From assembly GCA_016720595.1 (NCBI GenBank), contig JADKKI010000072.1:496001-560000 (forward strand): a DNA stretch of 64,000 bases, given 5' to 3'. Of this stretch, positions 17,673 to 26,930 are shown piece by piece. The stretch is from Myxococcales bacterium. Its GTDB lineage: Bacteria; Myxococcota_A; Polyangia; Haliangiales; Haliangiaceae. The notes under the pieces are model-generated. The model made no database searches, had not been told where the DNA came from, and saw only the letters and a program-made list of their open reading frames with translations. Position numbers and translations under genes: made by a program. Each line of letters opens with the position of its first letter. Position 1 is the first letter of the stretch.

Positions 17673-18168
17673 ATGCGGATCACCAGCCTGGCGATCGTGT
17701 TGGCCGTCGTCTTGACCTGCACCTCCACGGTTGCGCGGGCCGACCCGCCGAGCCTCGACCTCCACGTCGGGGCGGGGCTCCCGGCGGGCGGCATTGGCCT
17801 CGGCAGCCGGTGGGGACGCGTGGAGGTCCTCGGGGAGGTCGAGTTCCTGGGGGCCGCGTTCGTGATGATGATGTCCGCTGGCGTCCACGTGAACGTCGAT
17901 GTCGTGCAGCGGCCGCGCTGGGGCCTGTACACGGGTGGCTTCGCCGCCGCGATGCACGTGGTGGCCGGATCCGACGAGGTGTTCGACGAGGGCTACCGAG
18001 GGCTCGGGGCGGTCGGCGGGGTGCGGCTCCATCATCGCAGCGGCTCGATGTCGCACGCGATCGAGGCGGGCGTGTTCTATGCGCGATGCACCCTGGACCG
18101 GTGCAACGATGGACCATCGTTCCTGTCGGTCGATCCTCGCGTACCGGCTGCAGTTTCACCTGCTGTGA
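17673..18168 (+). pseudogene. Small outer-membrane beta-barrel protein with an apparent one-base frameshift
   Basis: Exported beta-barrel protein of about 165 aa. The ATG at 17673 gives a signal peptide (MRITSLAIVLAVVLTCTSTVARA) followed by amphipathic strands (LDLHVGAGLPAGGIGL.., GLYTGGFAAAMHVVAGS..). In the starting frame the protein runs on past 18181 into the convergent gene with a basic, repeat-poor tail. One base later, the +1 frame gives ILAYRLQFHLL and a stop at 18166-18168, a typical barrel C-terminus with alternating aromatic residues. Dropping one G near 18132 joins the two halves as ..GPSFLSV-ILAYRLQFHLL. So there is either a real frameshift mutation or a sequence error. Confidence 0.65.
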
Positions 18169-18180
18169 GGCGCGGGCCGG

Positions 18181-20034
18181 CTACCGCGGCAGCGCCTGGC
18201 CGAACTTCGCCTGGTAGTCCTTCGCGAGCTGCTCGAGCGCGGGCTTGTCCTTCGCACGCGCATACGCCTTGGCGAGCGTGCGCCACGCCTGGCCGAGATC
18301 GGGATCGACCGCGATCGCCTTCTTCAGCAGCTCGATGCCGGCCTTGGTGCCGCTCGCATCCTTGAACGCGAGCGTGCCCGACAGGTACAGCGCCCATGAC
18401 TCGTCGGGGTACGCCGCGAGCGCGCGGGCGCACGCCGCCTTGGCCACCTCGGCCTGACCCATCCGCAGCCCGAGATCGCAGCGCGCGGCGGCGAGGCCGG
18501 GGGCGCCGGGCCAGGTCTTGTCGGCGGCCGCGAGCGTCTTCTCTGCGTCAGGGTACTTGCTCGCGTAGATCTGCTCGAGCGCCTTCTTCACGGCGGTGAC
18601 CAGCGCGCCCTCCTGATCGGGCGTCACCAGCTTGGTGCCGCGTGGCACGCCGTAGCGGTTGCGGGTCTGCGTGATCGTCAGCGCGATCGGATCCTTGTCG
18701 AGCTTGGCCTTCGCGATCGCGTCCTCGGTCCAGGTCAGCCAGCCCATGCGCTGGTAGAGCCCGATGATCTTCTTCCAGGCGGCCTCGGCGCCGGTGGGCA
18801 GGTTCGCGATCTTGCCCTCGGCGAGGAGCAGCTCCGCGCGCGCGCCGGTGCGATCTCCCGCCGCCATCAACGCCTCGCCGACCGCGAGGTGCGGGCCCGG
18901 ATCGCCTGGTGCGAGCTCGCTGACCCGTGCGCAGGCGGCTCGCGTCTTCGGGTTGGTCACGCCGTAGAGCTCGCGCGTCGGCGCGGGCTTGGTGCCGGGG
19001 GGAGCCGCGGGGGGCCGCGCGGCGAGCAGTAGCTCGCACTTGAGCTGGACCAGGGAGCTGTTGCCCGGATACGCCGCGAGCACGTTGTCGAGCTCGGCGG
19101 TGGCGTCGTCGATCTTGCCTTGGCGTGCGAGCTCGCGGATCCGCGTGACCTGATCGTAGGCCGCGGGCGGGATGTCGGTGGCGGTGCGGCCGGCGCGGTT
19201 GGCATCGATCACGTTGCGCAGCCGGTTGACCACCTGCTCCTTGTCCGCGGCCACCCAGCCGCCCCACTCGGACTTCTCGATCGCCTCGAGCAGCTTCTTG
19301 GCGATCACCTGATCGGTGCCGTCGGTGACTCGCTCGTCGATCGCGAGCTGGAGCAGTTCGCGGTTTCGCTCGGAGAACCCGACCTGCTTGGGCGAGTACG
19401 TCGGGTTCTGCAGCCACTGCGGATCGGTCTCGGCGATCGCGCCGAGCGTGGCCGCGAGCATGTGCACGAGCACCACGGTCTGCTTGTGGCGGCGGTGCGC
19501 GTTGATGACCTCCACGCGCTCGGCGTCCTTGAGATCGGGCAGGGTCGCCGCGAGCGCATCGGTCTCGGGCTTCTCGGCCCAGCCGCGGACGATCACGTGG
19601 TGTCCGAGCGGCTGCGCATCGCCGAGCTCGCTCATCGCTTTGGTCGCGGTGTCGCCGGCCGCGATGTAGCCGAGCACCCACGTCACGCCGTCGCCCTTGT
19701 CGAGCTCGGCGAGCTGGCGCAGCGCCTCGTGCGGATCGCCTGTGCGCGTCCAGTCGACGAGCTTGTCCACGCTGAGGCGCACGCCGAGGAGAGGCGTCAG
19801 CAGCTGGCTCGCGTAGTCGACCTGGTCGGTGATCTCCTCGCGCCACTTCGGCAGCGCGCGGACTGCCGGATCGGCGTAGATGCGGAGCTTCACGGTGCGG
19901 GGATCGCCCTCCTTGGGGCGCTCGGCCTCGAGCGTCGCCGGCAGGTTCTTCGACAGCTCGGGCACGTGCTGCTTGAGCTGAGGGGTGCCGCACGCCGCGA
20001 CCAGGGCCAGAGCACAGACAGCGGCGCGGGACAT
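18181..20034 (-). CDS. Lipoprotein with degenerate metzincin-like domain and TPR region
   Basis: Probable lipoprotein, 617 aa; the start at 20034 gives LALVAAC with lipobox Cys15. Residues of about 45-230 look like a metzincin or archaemetzincin-type peptidase domain: an initial strand VKLRIYADPAVR, a helix over HMLAATLGA at 191-199 where active relatives have HExxHxxG, and a following PTYSPKQVGFSERN segment like that after the active site. The first His is present but the catalytic Glu and second His are missing, so it should be inactive. Residues 230-617 are TPR-like helical repeats. It could be a binding scaffold on a membrane surface. The metzincin reading is by pattern. Confidence 0.7.
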   Translation of the reverse strand: MSRAAVCALALVAACGTPQLKQHVPELSKNLPATLEAERPKEGDPRTVKLRIYADPAVRALPKWREEITDQVDYASQLLTPLLGVRLSVDKLVDWTRTGDPHEALRQLAELDKGDGVTWVLGYIAAGDTATKAMSELGDAQPLGHHVIVRGWAEKPETDALAATLPDLKDAERVEVINAHRRHKQTVVLVHMLAATLGAIAETDPQWLQNPTYSPKQVGFSERNRELLQLAIDERVTDGTDQVIAKKLLEAIEKSEWGGWVAADKEQVVNRLRNVIDANRAGRTATDIPPAAYDQVTRIRELARQGKIDDATAELDNVLAAYPGNSSLVQLKCELLLAARPPAAPPGTKPAPTRELYGVTNPKTRAACARVSELAPGDPGPHLAVGEALMAAGDRTGARAELLLAEGKIANLPTGAEAAWKKIIGLYQRMGWLTWTEDAIAKAKLDKDPIALTITQTRNRYGVPRGTKLVTPDQEGALVTAVKKALEQIYASKYPDAEKTLAAADKTWPGAPGLAAARCDLGLRMGQAEVAKAACARALAAYPDESWALYLSGTLAFKDASGTKAGIELLKKAIAVDPDLGQAWRTLAKAYARAKDKPALEQLAKDYQAKFGQALPR

Positions 20035-20102
20035 CCCAGGACTGTCCCCGGTGCGCGGGCTCGGTGCAAGTCGGGGATGGTCCGCAGGCGCCTGGCTGAG
20101 AC

Positions 20103-20136
20103 GGGGGGGGGGGGGCCGCGGGGCCCGGGGGGGGGG
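20103..20136. repeat. Two long guanine runs (13 and 10) in a divergent promoter region
   Basis: Runs of 13 G (20103-20115) and 10 G (20127-20136) are separated by a GC-only spacer, in the 115-base gap between the divergent lipoprotein gene and the small gene at 20150. The second run abuts the likely ribosome-binding site GGAGAGG. Such runs can vary in length by slippage, can form G-quadruplexes, and are also typical of sequencing error. Confidence 0.8.
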
Positions 20137-20149
20137 AGAGGATGCGCGC

Positions 20150-20545
20150 GTGTTACTGCTCGACGAACGCATCCTCGCGGACGGCACGCACGCGCGCACC
20201 CACGCCGAGGTCAGCGGCGACAAGGTCCGGATCCGCGATGACGACGGCACCACCGGGGAGCTGTCGATCGCCGCGATCGATCGCGTGATGACCCGCTATG
20301 GTCGCGAGCTCGAGGACACGATCGCGCTGGTCGGGGACGTGCTCGAGCTGCCCAACGGCTACCGCCTGCGGCGCCTCCGCTATCACGCCGTGGTCGACGC
20401 CACGGGGCGCGATTACCTGGTCTGGGAGCGCCCCGACGGCGAGCCGCTGGCGGTGGTCGGAGCCATGGTGACGGCCGCTCTGCGGTACCTCGTGTTACGG
20501 CTCTCGGACGCCCGCCCTCAGGAATCTGAGGGTGGCGGCACCTGA
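20150..20545 (+). CDS. Small cytosolic protein of unknown function
   Basis: A 131-aa protein read from a GTG at 20150 with GGAGAGG 8 bases upstream; the frame is open further upstream but only through the poly-G tracts. The translation looks genuine: VLLLDERILADGTHARTHAEVSGDKVRIRDDDGTTGELSIAAIDRVMTRYGREL, then LPNGYRLRRLRYHAVVDATGRDYLVWERPDGEPLAVVGAMVTAALRYL. It suggests small beta-sheets with a C-terminal helix. No signal peptide, membrane segment or catalytic motif is seen. I do not recognise the family. The upstream G runs may affect its expression. Confidence 0.6.
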   Translation: MLLLDERILADGTHARTHAEVSGDKVRIRDDDGTTGELSIAAIDRVMTRYGRELEDTIALVGDVLELPNGYRLRRLRYHAVVDATGRDYLVWERPDGEPLAVVGAMVTAALRYLVLRLSDARPQESEGGGT

Positions 20546-20633
20546 GGGCACACTTTCAGGGGTGTGAGCTGTGACTTACCTGACTGACATCGGGTACTTG
20601 GGTGTGGCACGAAGGGTGCTATCTCCACGTCCC

Positions 20634-21674
20634 ATGTCCCGGTGGTTTCTGGTCCTCGTGCTCTCGGTGGCTTCGGCCACGGGCAGCGCCATGGCCCAGT
20701 CCGCCCCGGCGACCCAGATCACCGCCAAGGCGCAGGTCGATGCTTCGAGCGTCGAGCGCAAGGTCTCCCAGCTCGCGGCGCAGCGCACGCAGCTCGCTCG
20801 CGCGTATGCCGAGCAGCTCGAGGCGATCGATCGGCTGAAGAAGCAGCGCGCCTCGTGGCGCCGTGATCGCGAGCTGCGGGACAGCCTGTCCGCGGCCAAC
20901 GACACGGCGACCAAGCTCGGCGCCGCGACCAGCGAGCTCGCGAAGGCGAACACCGCGCTCGCGGGCGCACGGCGCGCCCTGGCCGTCGCGATCACCACCG
21001 AGCTCGCATCCAATCCGGTCCCCGCCCGTGCGACCGAGCTCAAGAAGCTCGCGGCCGCGCTCGCGCCTGCCGCGCCCGAGCGCAAGGTGCATCGCATCGT
21101 GCTCCCCGATCTCGAGGTCGATCCGCTCGCGGATCCGGACGAGCTCGAGGCGCAGGCCGCGGCGCTGCGCGACAGCGAGGCCGAGCTGTCCCGCCAGGTG
21201 GTGGGGCTCGAGAAGCAGGCCACGGAGCTCGACGAGGTGGCCAAGCTCCGCAAGGCACACGATCGCGCGAGTGACCTCGCGAAGCGCGATGACGATCAGC
21301 CGCAGCGCACCGCCCAGTCCGGTGGTGGCCGCGGCGTGCTCAGCGGCGCCGCGGATGGCAAGGGCAACGATTCGAGCCCGGCGCCGGAGAGCGCGGGTGG
21401 CAGCGGCGGCGGTGGCACCACCACCACGGGTGGCGGCAGCAGCGGGCCTTCGGGCCTCACCGGCTTCGAGTCCGATGCGACGATCGTGCTCTCGGGCGTG
21501 GTCGATGCGTCGACGATCGACACGCTCAATCGCGCCCAGCGCTCCGGTGATCCGGCGCAGCGCGCGCTCGCGGCCAAGAAGGCGCGCGATGCGGTCTCGG
21601 GCCGGCTCGATCAGCTGCGCAAGCGGCGGGCGGAGATCGAGGCGATCGTGAAGTCGCGCAAGAAGTCGCGCTGA
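20634..21674 (+). CDS. Exported coiled-coil protein
   Basis: A 346-aa exported protein. The start at 20634 gives a signal peptide (MSRWFLVLVLSVASATGSAMAQ) with probable cleavage after AMA. Residues 30-150 and 190-240 are strongly helical with heptad-like Leu/Ala spacing, the pattern of a periplasmic coiled coil. A Gly/Ser/Thr-rich linker (about 245-300) follows, and a short helical C-terminus ends in LRKRRAEIEAIVKSRKKSR. An upstream in-frame ATG at 20571 is possible but would hide the signal peptide. It may be a periplasmic spacer or scaffold. No partner is evident; trpS lies 23 bases downstream. Confidence 0.72.
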   Translation: MSRWFLVLVLSVASATGSAMAQSAPATQITAKAQVDASSVERKVSQLAAQRTQLARAYAEQLEAIDRLKKQRASWRRDRELRDSLSAANDTATKLGAATSELAKANTALAGARRALAVAITTELASNPVPARATELKKLAAALAPAAPERKVHRIVLPDLEVDPLADPDELEAQAAALRDSEAELSRQVVGLEKQATELDEVAKLRKAHDRASDLAKRDDDQPQRTAQSGGGRGVLSGAADGKGNDSSPAPESAGGSGGGGTTTTGGGSSGPSGLTGFESDATIVLSGVVDASTIDTLNRAQRSGDPAQRALAAKKARDAVSGRLDQLRKRRAEIEAIVKSRKKSR

Positions 21675-21697
21675 CCCTCCGCGCTCGCGCGCACGGG

Positions 21698-22777
21698 ATG
21701 TGCGAAGACATCGGGATGCGTCCACGCATCCTGACCGGAGACACGCCCACGGGGCGCCTCCACCTCGGCCACTGGGTCGGCTCGCTGGAGAACCGCGTGC
21801 GGCTCCAGGACGAGTACGAGTGCTTCTTCCTGATCGCGAACATGCACGCGTTCACCACGCGCGCGGAGAAGCCCGAGGAGATCCGGCGGGACACCATCGA
21901 GATCGTCAAGGACTGGCTCGCCGTGGGCATGGATCCCGAGCGCTCGACGTTCGTGTTGCAGACCGAGGTCCCGGCGATCGCCGAGCTGACCTGGCTGCTC
22001 GCGATGCTGCTGCCGTTCAACCGCGTGATGCGCAACCCCACGCTCAAGGAGGAGATCGAGGCCAAGCAGCTCGGCGATCACTACAGCTTCGGGTTCCCGC
22101 TGTACGCCGTGGGCCAGTGCGCCGACATCCTGGCGTTCCGCGCCGACCTCGTGCCGGTGGGGGAGGATCAGCTCGCGCACCTCGAGATGTGCCGCGAGGT
22201 CGCGCGCCGGTTCGATCACCTGTACTGCGGCGTCCCGACGACCACCGAGGACGCGGACTACGCGCGGGCGGGCGGGGTGTTCCCGGTGCCGCAGCCCAAG
22301 GTCGGGCGGATCGCGCGGCTCGTGGGGATCGATGGCGTACAGAAGATGTCGAAGAGCCTCGGCAACGCGATCTTCCTCTCGGACGAGGCCGGCGAGATCA
22401 AGAAGAAGACCGGCAAGATCTTCACCGGCCGCCAGTCCGCGACCGATCCGGGCGACATCAAGAACGCGCTGTTCCAGTTCGTCAACGCGTTCATCGCGGA
22501 CCCGGAGCGCCGGCGCGAGCTGGCGGAGCTGTACACCCGCGGCGAGGTCGGCGACGGCACGGTCAAGCAGGAGGTCTCCCAGGCGATCGATGCGCTGGTG
22601 GCGCCGATGCGCGAGCGCCGCCGGGCCTACGACGGGCCCGCGGGCGAGGCCCGGATCGTGGAGCTGCTCCACGCCCACGCCGCCAAGGCCAACGCGGTCG
22701 CCGAGGACACGCTGGCGCGCGCCAAGGCCGCGATGAAGCTCGACTTCGGCGCCCGGACCCTGATGTTCGTACCGTAG
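21698..22777 (+). CDS. trpS: Tryptophanyl-tRNA synthetase
   Basis: Class I tryptophanyl-tRNA synthetase, 359 aa, charging tRNA-Trp. The HIGH-type motif TPTGRLHLGHWVG near the N-terminus and an intact KMSKSLGN (QKMSKSLGNAIFL) define the active site. The ATP/Trp pocket segments GQCADILAF and PVGEDQLAHLEM are present. The start at 21698 is chosen; a second ATG at 21716 (MRPRILTG) would also give a complete protein. The C-terminal helices are of normal length. It lies on the same strand as htpG but 62 bases away. Confidence 0.96.
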   Translation: MCEDIGMRPRILTGDTPTGRLHLGHWVGSLENRVRLQDEYECFFLIANMHAFTTRAEKPEEIRRDTIEIVKDWLAVGMDPERSTFVLQTEVPAIAELTWLLAMLLPFNRVMRNPTLKEEIEAKQLGDHYSFGFPLYAVGQCADILAFRADLVPVGEDQLAHLEMCREVARRFDHLYCGVPTTTEDADYARAGGVFPVPQPKVGRIARLVGIDGVQKMSKSLGNAIFLSDEAGEIKKKTGKIFTGRQSATDPGDIKNALFQFVNAFIADPERRRELAELYTRGEVGDGTVKQEVSQAIDALVAPMRERRRAYDGPAGEARIVELLHAHAAKANAVAEDTLARAKAAMKLDFGARTLMFVP

Positions 22778-22839
22778 GCGGGCCGTAGCCGTGCCGCGGC
22801 CCTTGCGGTGAGGCGCCGGGCGGCTTATCGGTGGCACCG

Positions 22840-24723
<1,884 letters not shown>

Positions 24724-24742
24724 ACCGCGCTGGCGGCGCGGT
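24724..24742. terminator. Hairpin between convergent htpG and DUF3060 gene
   Basis: ACCGCGC-TGGCG-GCGCGGT forms a perfect 7-bp stem with a 5-base loop directly after the htpG stop, in the 28-base gap between convergent genes. There is no T-run, so it may be a bidirectional or Rho-assisted terminator. Confidence 0.42.
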
Positions 24743-24751
24743 AGGGCCGCG

Positions 24752-25129
24752 CTACTTGACCTTCGAGATCTTGTTGTCACTGCCGAGCGAGGACACCTTC
24801 GGCTGCTTGGCGGTGACCGCCTTCTTGTAGGTGACCGTGTTGGTCGAGCCGAGCACCGACAGCTTGTCGACCGCCACGATGTCGATCGTGTTCGTCGAGC
24901 CGTTGATGGAGATGGCCTTGACCGCCTCGATCGTCGCCTTCAGATCGCTGCCGTTGATCGAGATCTTGTCGCAGGTGCCGGTGAACACGAACGTACCGGT
25001 GCTGCTGTTGACCGAGACCTTCGGGTCCTTCGCGCAGTCGTGGGTCACGTTGGTCTCGGCGTTGTAGGAGGTGTCCGCGGCGGCCGTGAGGGGAGCGAGT
25101 GCGAACAGCAGGGAAACGAACAGCTTCAC
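24752..25129 (-). CDS. Exported DUF3060-family protein
   Basis: A 125-aa exported protein. The signal peptide is MKLFVSLLFALAPLTAAA. The mature part is a parallel-beta-like array with repeated ISINGS/LGS-N-I units (KISINGSDLKATIEAV, AISINGSTNTIDIVAV, LSVLGSTNTVTYKKA, SSLGSDNKISKV), which is the pattern of the DUF3060 family. Two cysteines (DCAKD and GTCDK) may form a disulphide. The function is unknown. It converges on htpG and shares no obvious promoter with its neighbour. Confidence 0.75.
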   Translation of the reverse strand: MKLFVSLLFALAPLTAAADTSYNAETNVTHDCAKDPKVSVNSSTGTFVFTGTCDKISINGSDLKATIEAVKAISINGSTNTIDIVAVDKLSVLGSTNTVTYKKAVTAKQPKVSSLGSDNKISKVK

Positions 25130-25260
25130 GATGGACTCCTTGGATGGCTGACGTGATCCATCATGCGATCGAAGGCGCCGCCAGGCGACATCAGGGCGAC
25201 ATCATCCAGCACCGGCGGAGCTTGCGCGGTCGCGCAGGCTCTGCGTGAATCCGCCGCCGC

Positions 25261-25719
25261 TCAGAACAGCTTGTGAACGATCACGCCCCGGTCGCCTTCG
25301 ACGGCCTCGGCGAGGAAGATCCGCACGCGCGCGAGCATGCGGAGCAGATCGGCGACCGAGACCTCGAGGATCTGCAGCTTCGCGATGTTCTTCATCAGGT
25401 AGTCATCGTTGATCGCCGCCACCGCCGCGAGCAGCTTGACGACCGCGGCCGGCGCGAAGTAGCGGCCGCTCGAGTGCTTGCCATCGTCGAGGGGCGCGAA
25501 CCGCTCGCCGCCATCGTCGAGGAAGCCGAGCGGGCTCGTTCCGGGCTGGTTCCCGAGCGCGCGGTGCAGGGCGCCCCAGTTCGGGCCGAGCTCCGCCGTA
25601 TGCGGCTGGGTGAACGCGCCGAGCTTCGACGTGCGCTCGTCGTAGGTGGGGAGCGTCATCTCCGCTGGCGCCGCGAGATCGGTGTCAGCGACCGAGAACA
25701 GCGTGCAGGTAGCCACCAC
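25261..25719 (-). CDS. Small cytosolic protein, possibly DUF1877/YfbM-like
   Basis: A 152-aa protein beginning MVATCTLFSVADTDLAAP. The central part reads like the DUF1877 (YfbM) family: LGPNWGALHRALGN, then a hydrophobic segment with GG, then SGRYFAPAAVVKLLAAVAAIND. The similarity is by pattern only. There is no signal peptide or membrane helix. DUF1877 proteins are often linked to toxin-immunity loci in other bacteria, but no toxin gene is adjacent here. It lies 14 bases upstream of the FadL-type gene stop, on the same strand, without clear operon logic. Confidence 0.5.
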   Translation of the reverse strand: MVATCTLFSVADTDLAAPAEMTLPTYDERTSKLGAFTQPHTAELGPNWGALHRALGNQPGTSPLGFLDDGGERFAPLDDGKHSSGRYFAPAAVVKLLAAVAAINDDYLMKNIAKLQILEVSVADLLRMLARVRIFLAEAVEGDRGVIVHKLF

Positions 25720-25733
25720 ACTACCTTACGCAG

Positions 25734-26930
25734 CTACGGGTGCGGGGTCCAGCGAACGCCAGCGCCGAGGACGATCGCGGTGCCGCCGTAGGTGGCGGCC
25801 ATGGTGTCGGTGCTGGTGGTCTCGCGCCGGAGGAGCCACATCCGCTCGGCGAACACGTCAGCGCTCCACGTGGGGGCGATCCGGTAGCTGGCACCGGCGG
25901 TCAGGCCGAGCCGGGTCGCATCGGGGGACGACGGGGTCAGGTGCGCGGCCGGGACCGGCGAGGGGTCGTAGTAGCCGCCGCCGCGGACGATCAGGCGATC
26001 GCGCGTCCACTCGCCACCGGCGCGGATCGCGATGGTGTCGTGCCAGCCATTCTCCTGGACCGCCTCCGGCGTGGACGCGTTGGTGAACGAGACGGTGGTG
26101 CGCCGGTTGACGCTCCAGTTCGCCCACTCGAGATCGAGGACGGCGGCGTACGCACCGCGGGTGTAGTGGGTGCCGAGGACGAGCGTGTCGGGCATCGTCA
26201 TCGAGGTCCGCGCCGTCTGATCCGGCGTCTTCTCGCTGAACGCGTCGGGCGCGGTGAAGTTCGCATTGCCATCGAAGTCGAGGGTGGTGCGGCCGCGGTA
26301 GACGAGGCCCACCGAGAGGTCGCGCCGTGCCTGCCAGTACGCCGCCGCATCGACGCCGGCGCCGCGGCCGGAGAGATCGAGACGGACGTCGCCCTGGGTG
26401 TCGATGAAGTCGAGGTTGCGCTGGATCTGGAGGCGCCCCGCATCGAGGTGAAGGCCGGCCGAGACGCGGAGCTTGCCGAAGCTCCACGCCACGAACGGCG
26501 CCGCGCGGAGCACCATCAGCTGGGTCTGCACGGCCTCCACCGCACCGGGCCAGGTCGCGGGCCACTGCACGCCACCGCCGAACGGGACGCCGAGCGCGAT
26601 GCCGGCGGCCCAGCGGCCCCGGGCGAAGCTCGCGTCGAGGTGCGGCGGTGTGGACCACGCACTGTCGGTATCGGCCGACCACGAGCCGTCCATCGCCTTC
26701 GCGGTGAGGGCAGGGCGGGCGAGGGCGAGGGAGAATCCGACGCGCCAGCCACCGCCGTCGGCGAGGGCCGCAGGATCGTGCCAGGCCGCGCCCGGGTCAT
26801 CGCCGCGCGCCGCGCCGGCGCCGCCGGTGCCCGCGGACACCGCGTTCTGCTCGCCGACGGCGAGGCCGCCTGCCGTGGCGCTGCCGAGGCCGAGCACGGT
26901 GGTGAACACGCTGATCGTGAGGGTCTTCAT
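25734..26930 (-). CDS. FadL/OmpP1-type outer-membrane transporter
   Basis: Beta-barrel of the OmpP1/FadL/TodX family, 398 aa, for uptake of hydrophobic compounds such as long-chain fatty acids. The signal peptide is MKTLTISVFTTVLGLGSATA. The N-terminal mature segment (GGLAVGEQNAVSAGTGGAGAARGDDPGAAWHDPAALA) is the FadL plug-type pattern of 'NPA' with Trp-His-Asp-Pro-Ala. Many amphipathic strands follow, and the protein ends in VLGAGVRWTPHP. It overlaps the upstream lipase lipoprotein gene by 4 bases (ATGA), so the lipase and the transporter are translationally coupled: external lipid hydrolysis followed by fatty-acid import. Start chosen at 26930. Confidence 0.86.
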   Translation of the reverse strand: MKTLTISVFTTVLGLGSATAGGLAVGEQNAVSAGTGGAGAARGDDPGAAWHDPAALADGGGWRVGFSLALARPALTAKAMDGSWSADTDSAWSTPPHLDASFARGRWAAGIALGVPFGGGVQWPATWPGAVEAVQTQLMVLRAAPFVAWSFGKLRVSAGLHLDAGRLQIQRNLDFIDTQGDVRLDLSGRGAGVDAAAYWQARRDLSVGLVYRGRTTLDFDGNANFTAPDAFSEKTPDQTARTSMTMPDTLVLGTHYTRGAYAAVLDLEWANWSVNRRTTVSFTNASTPEAVQENGWHDTIAIRAGGEWTRDRLIVRGGGYYDPSPVPAAHLTPSSPDATRLGLTAGASYRIAPTWSADVFAERMWLLRRETTSTDTMAATYGGTAIVLGAGVRWTPHP

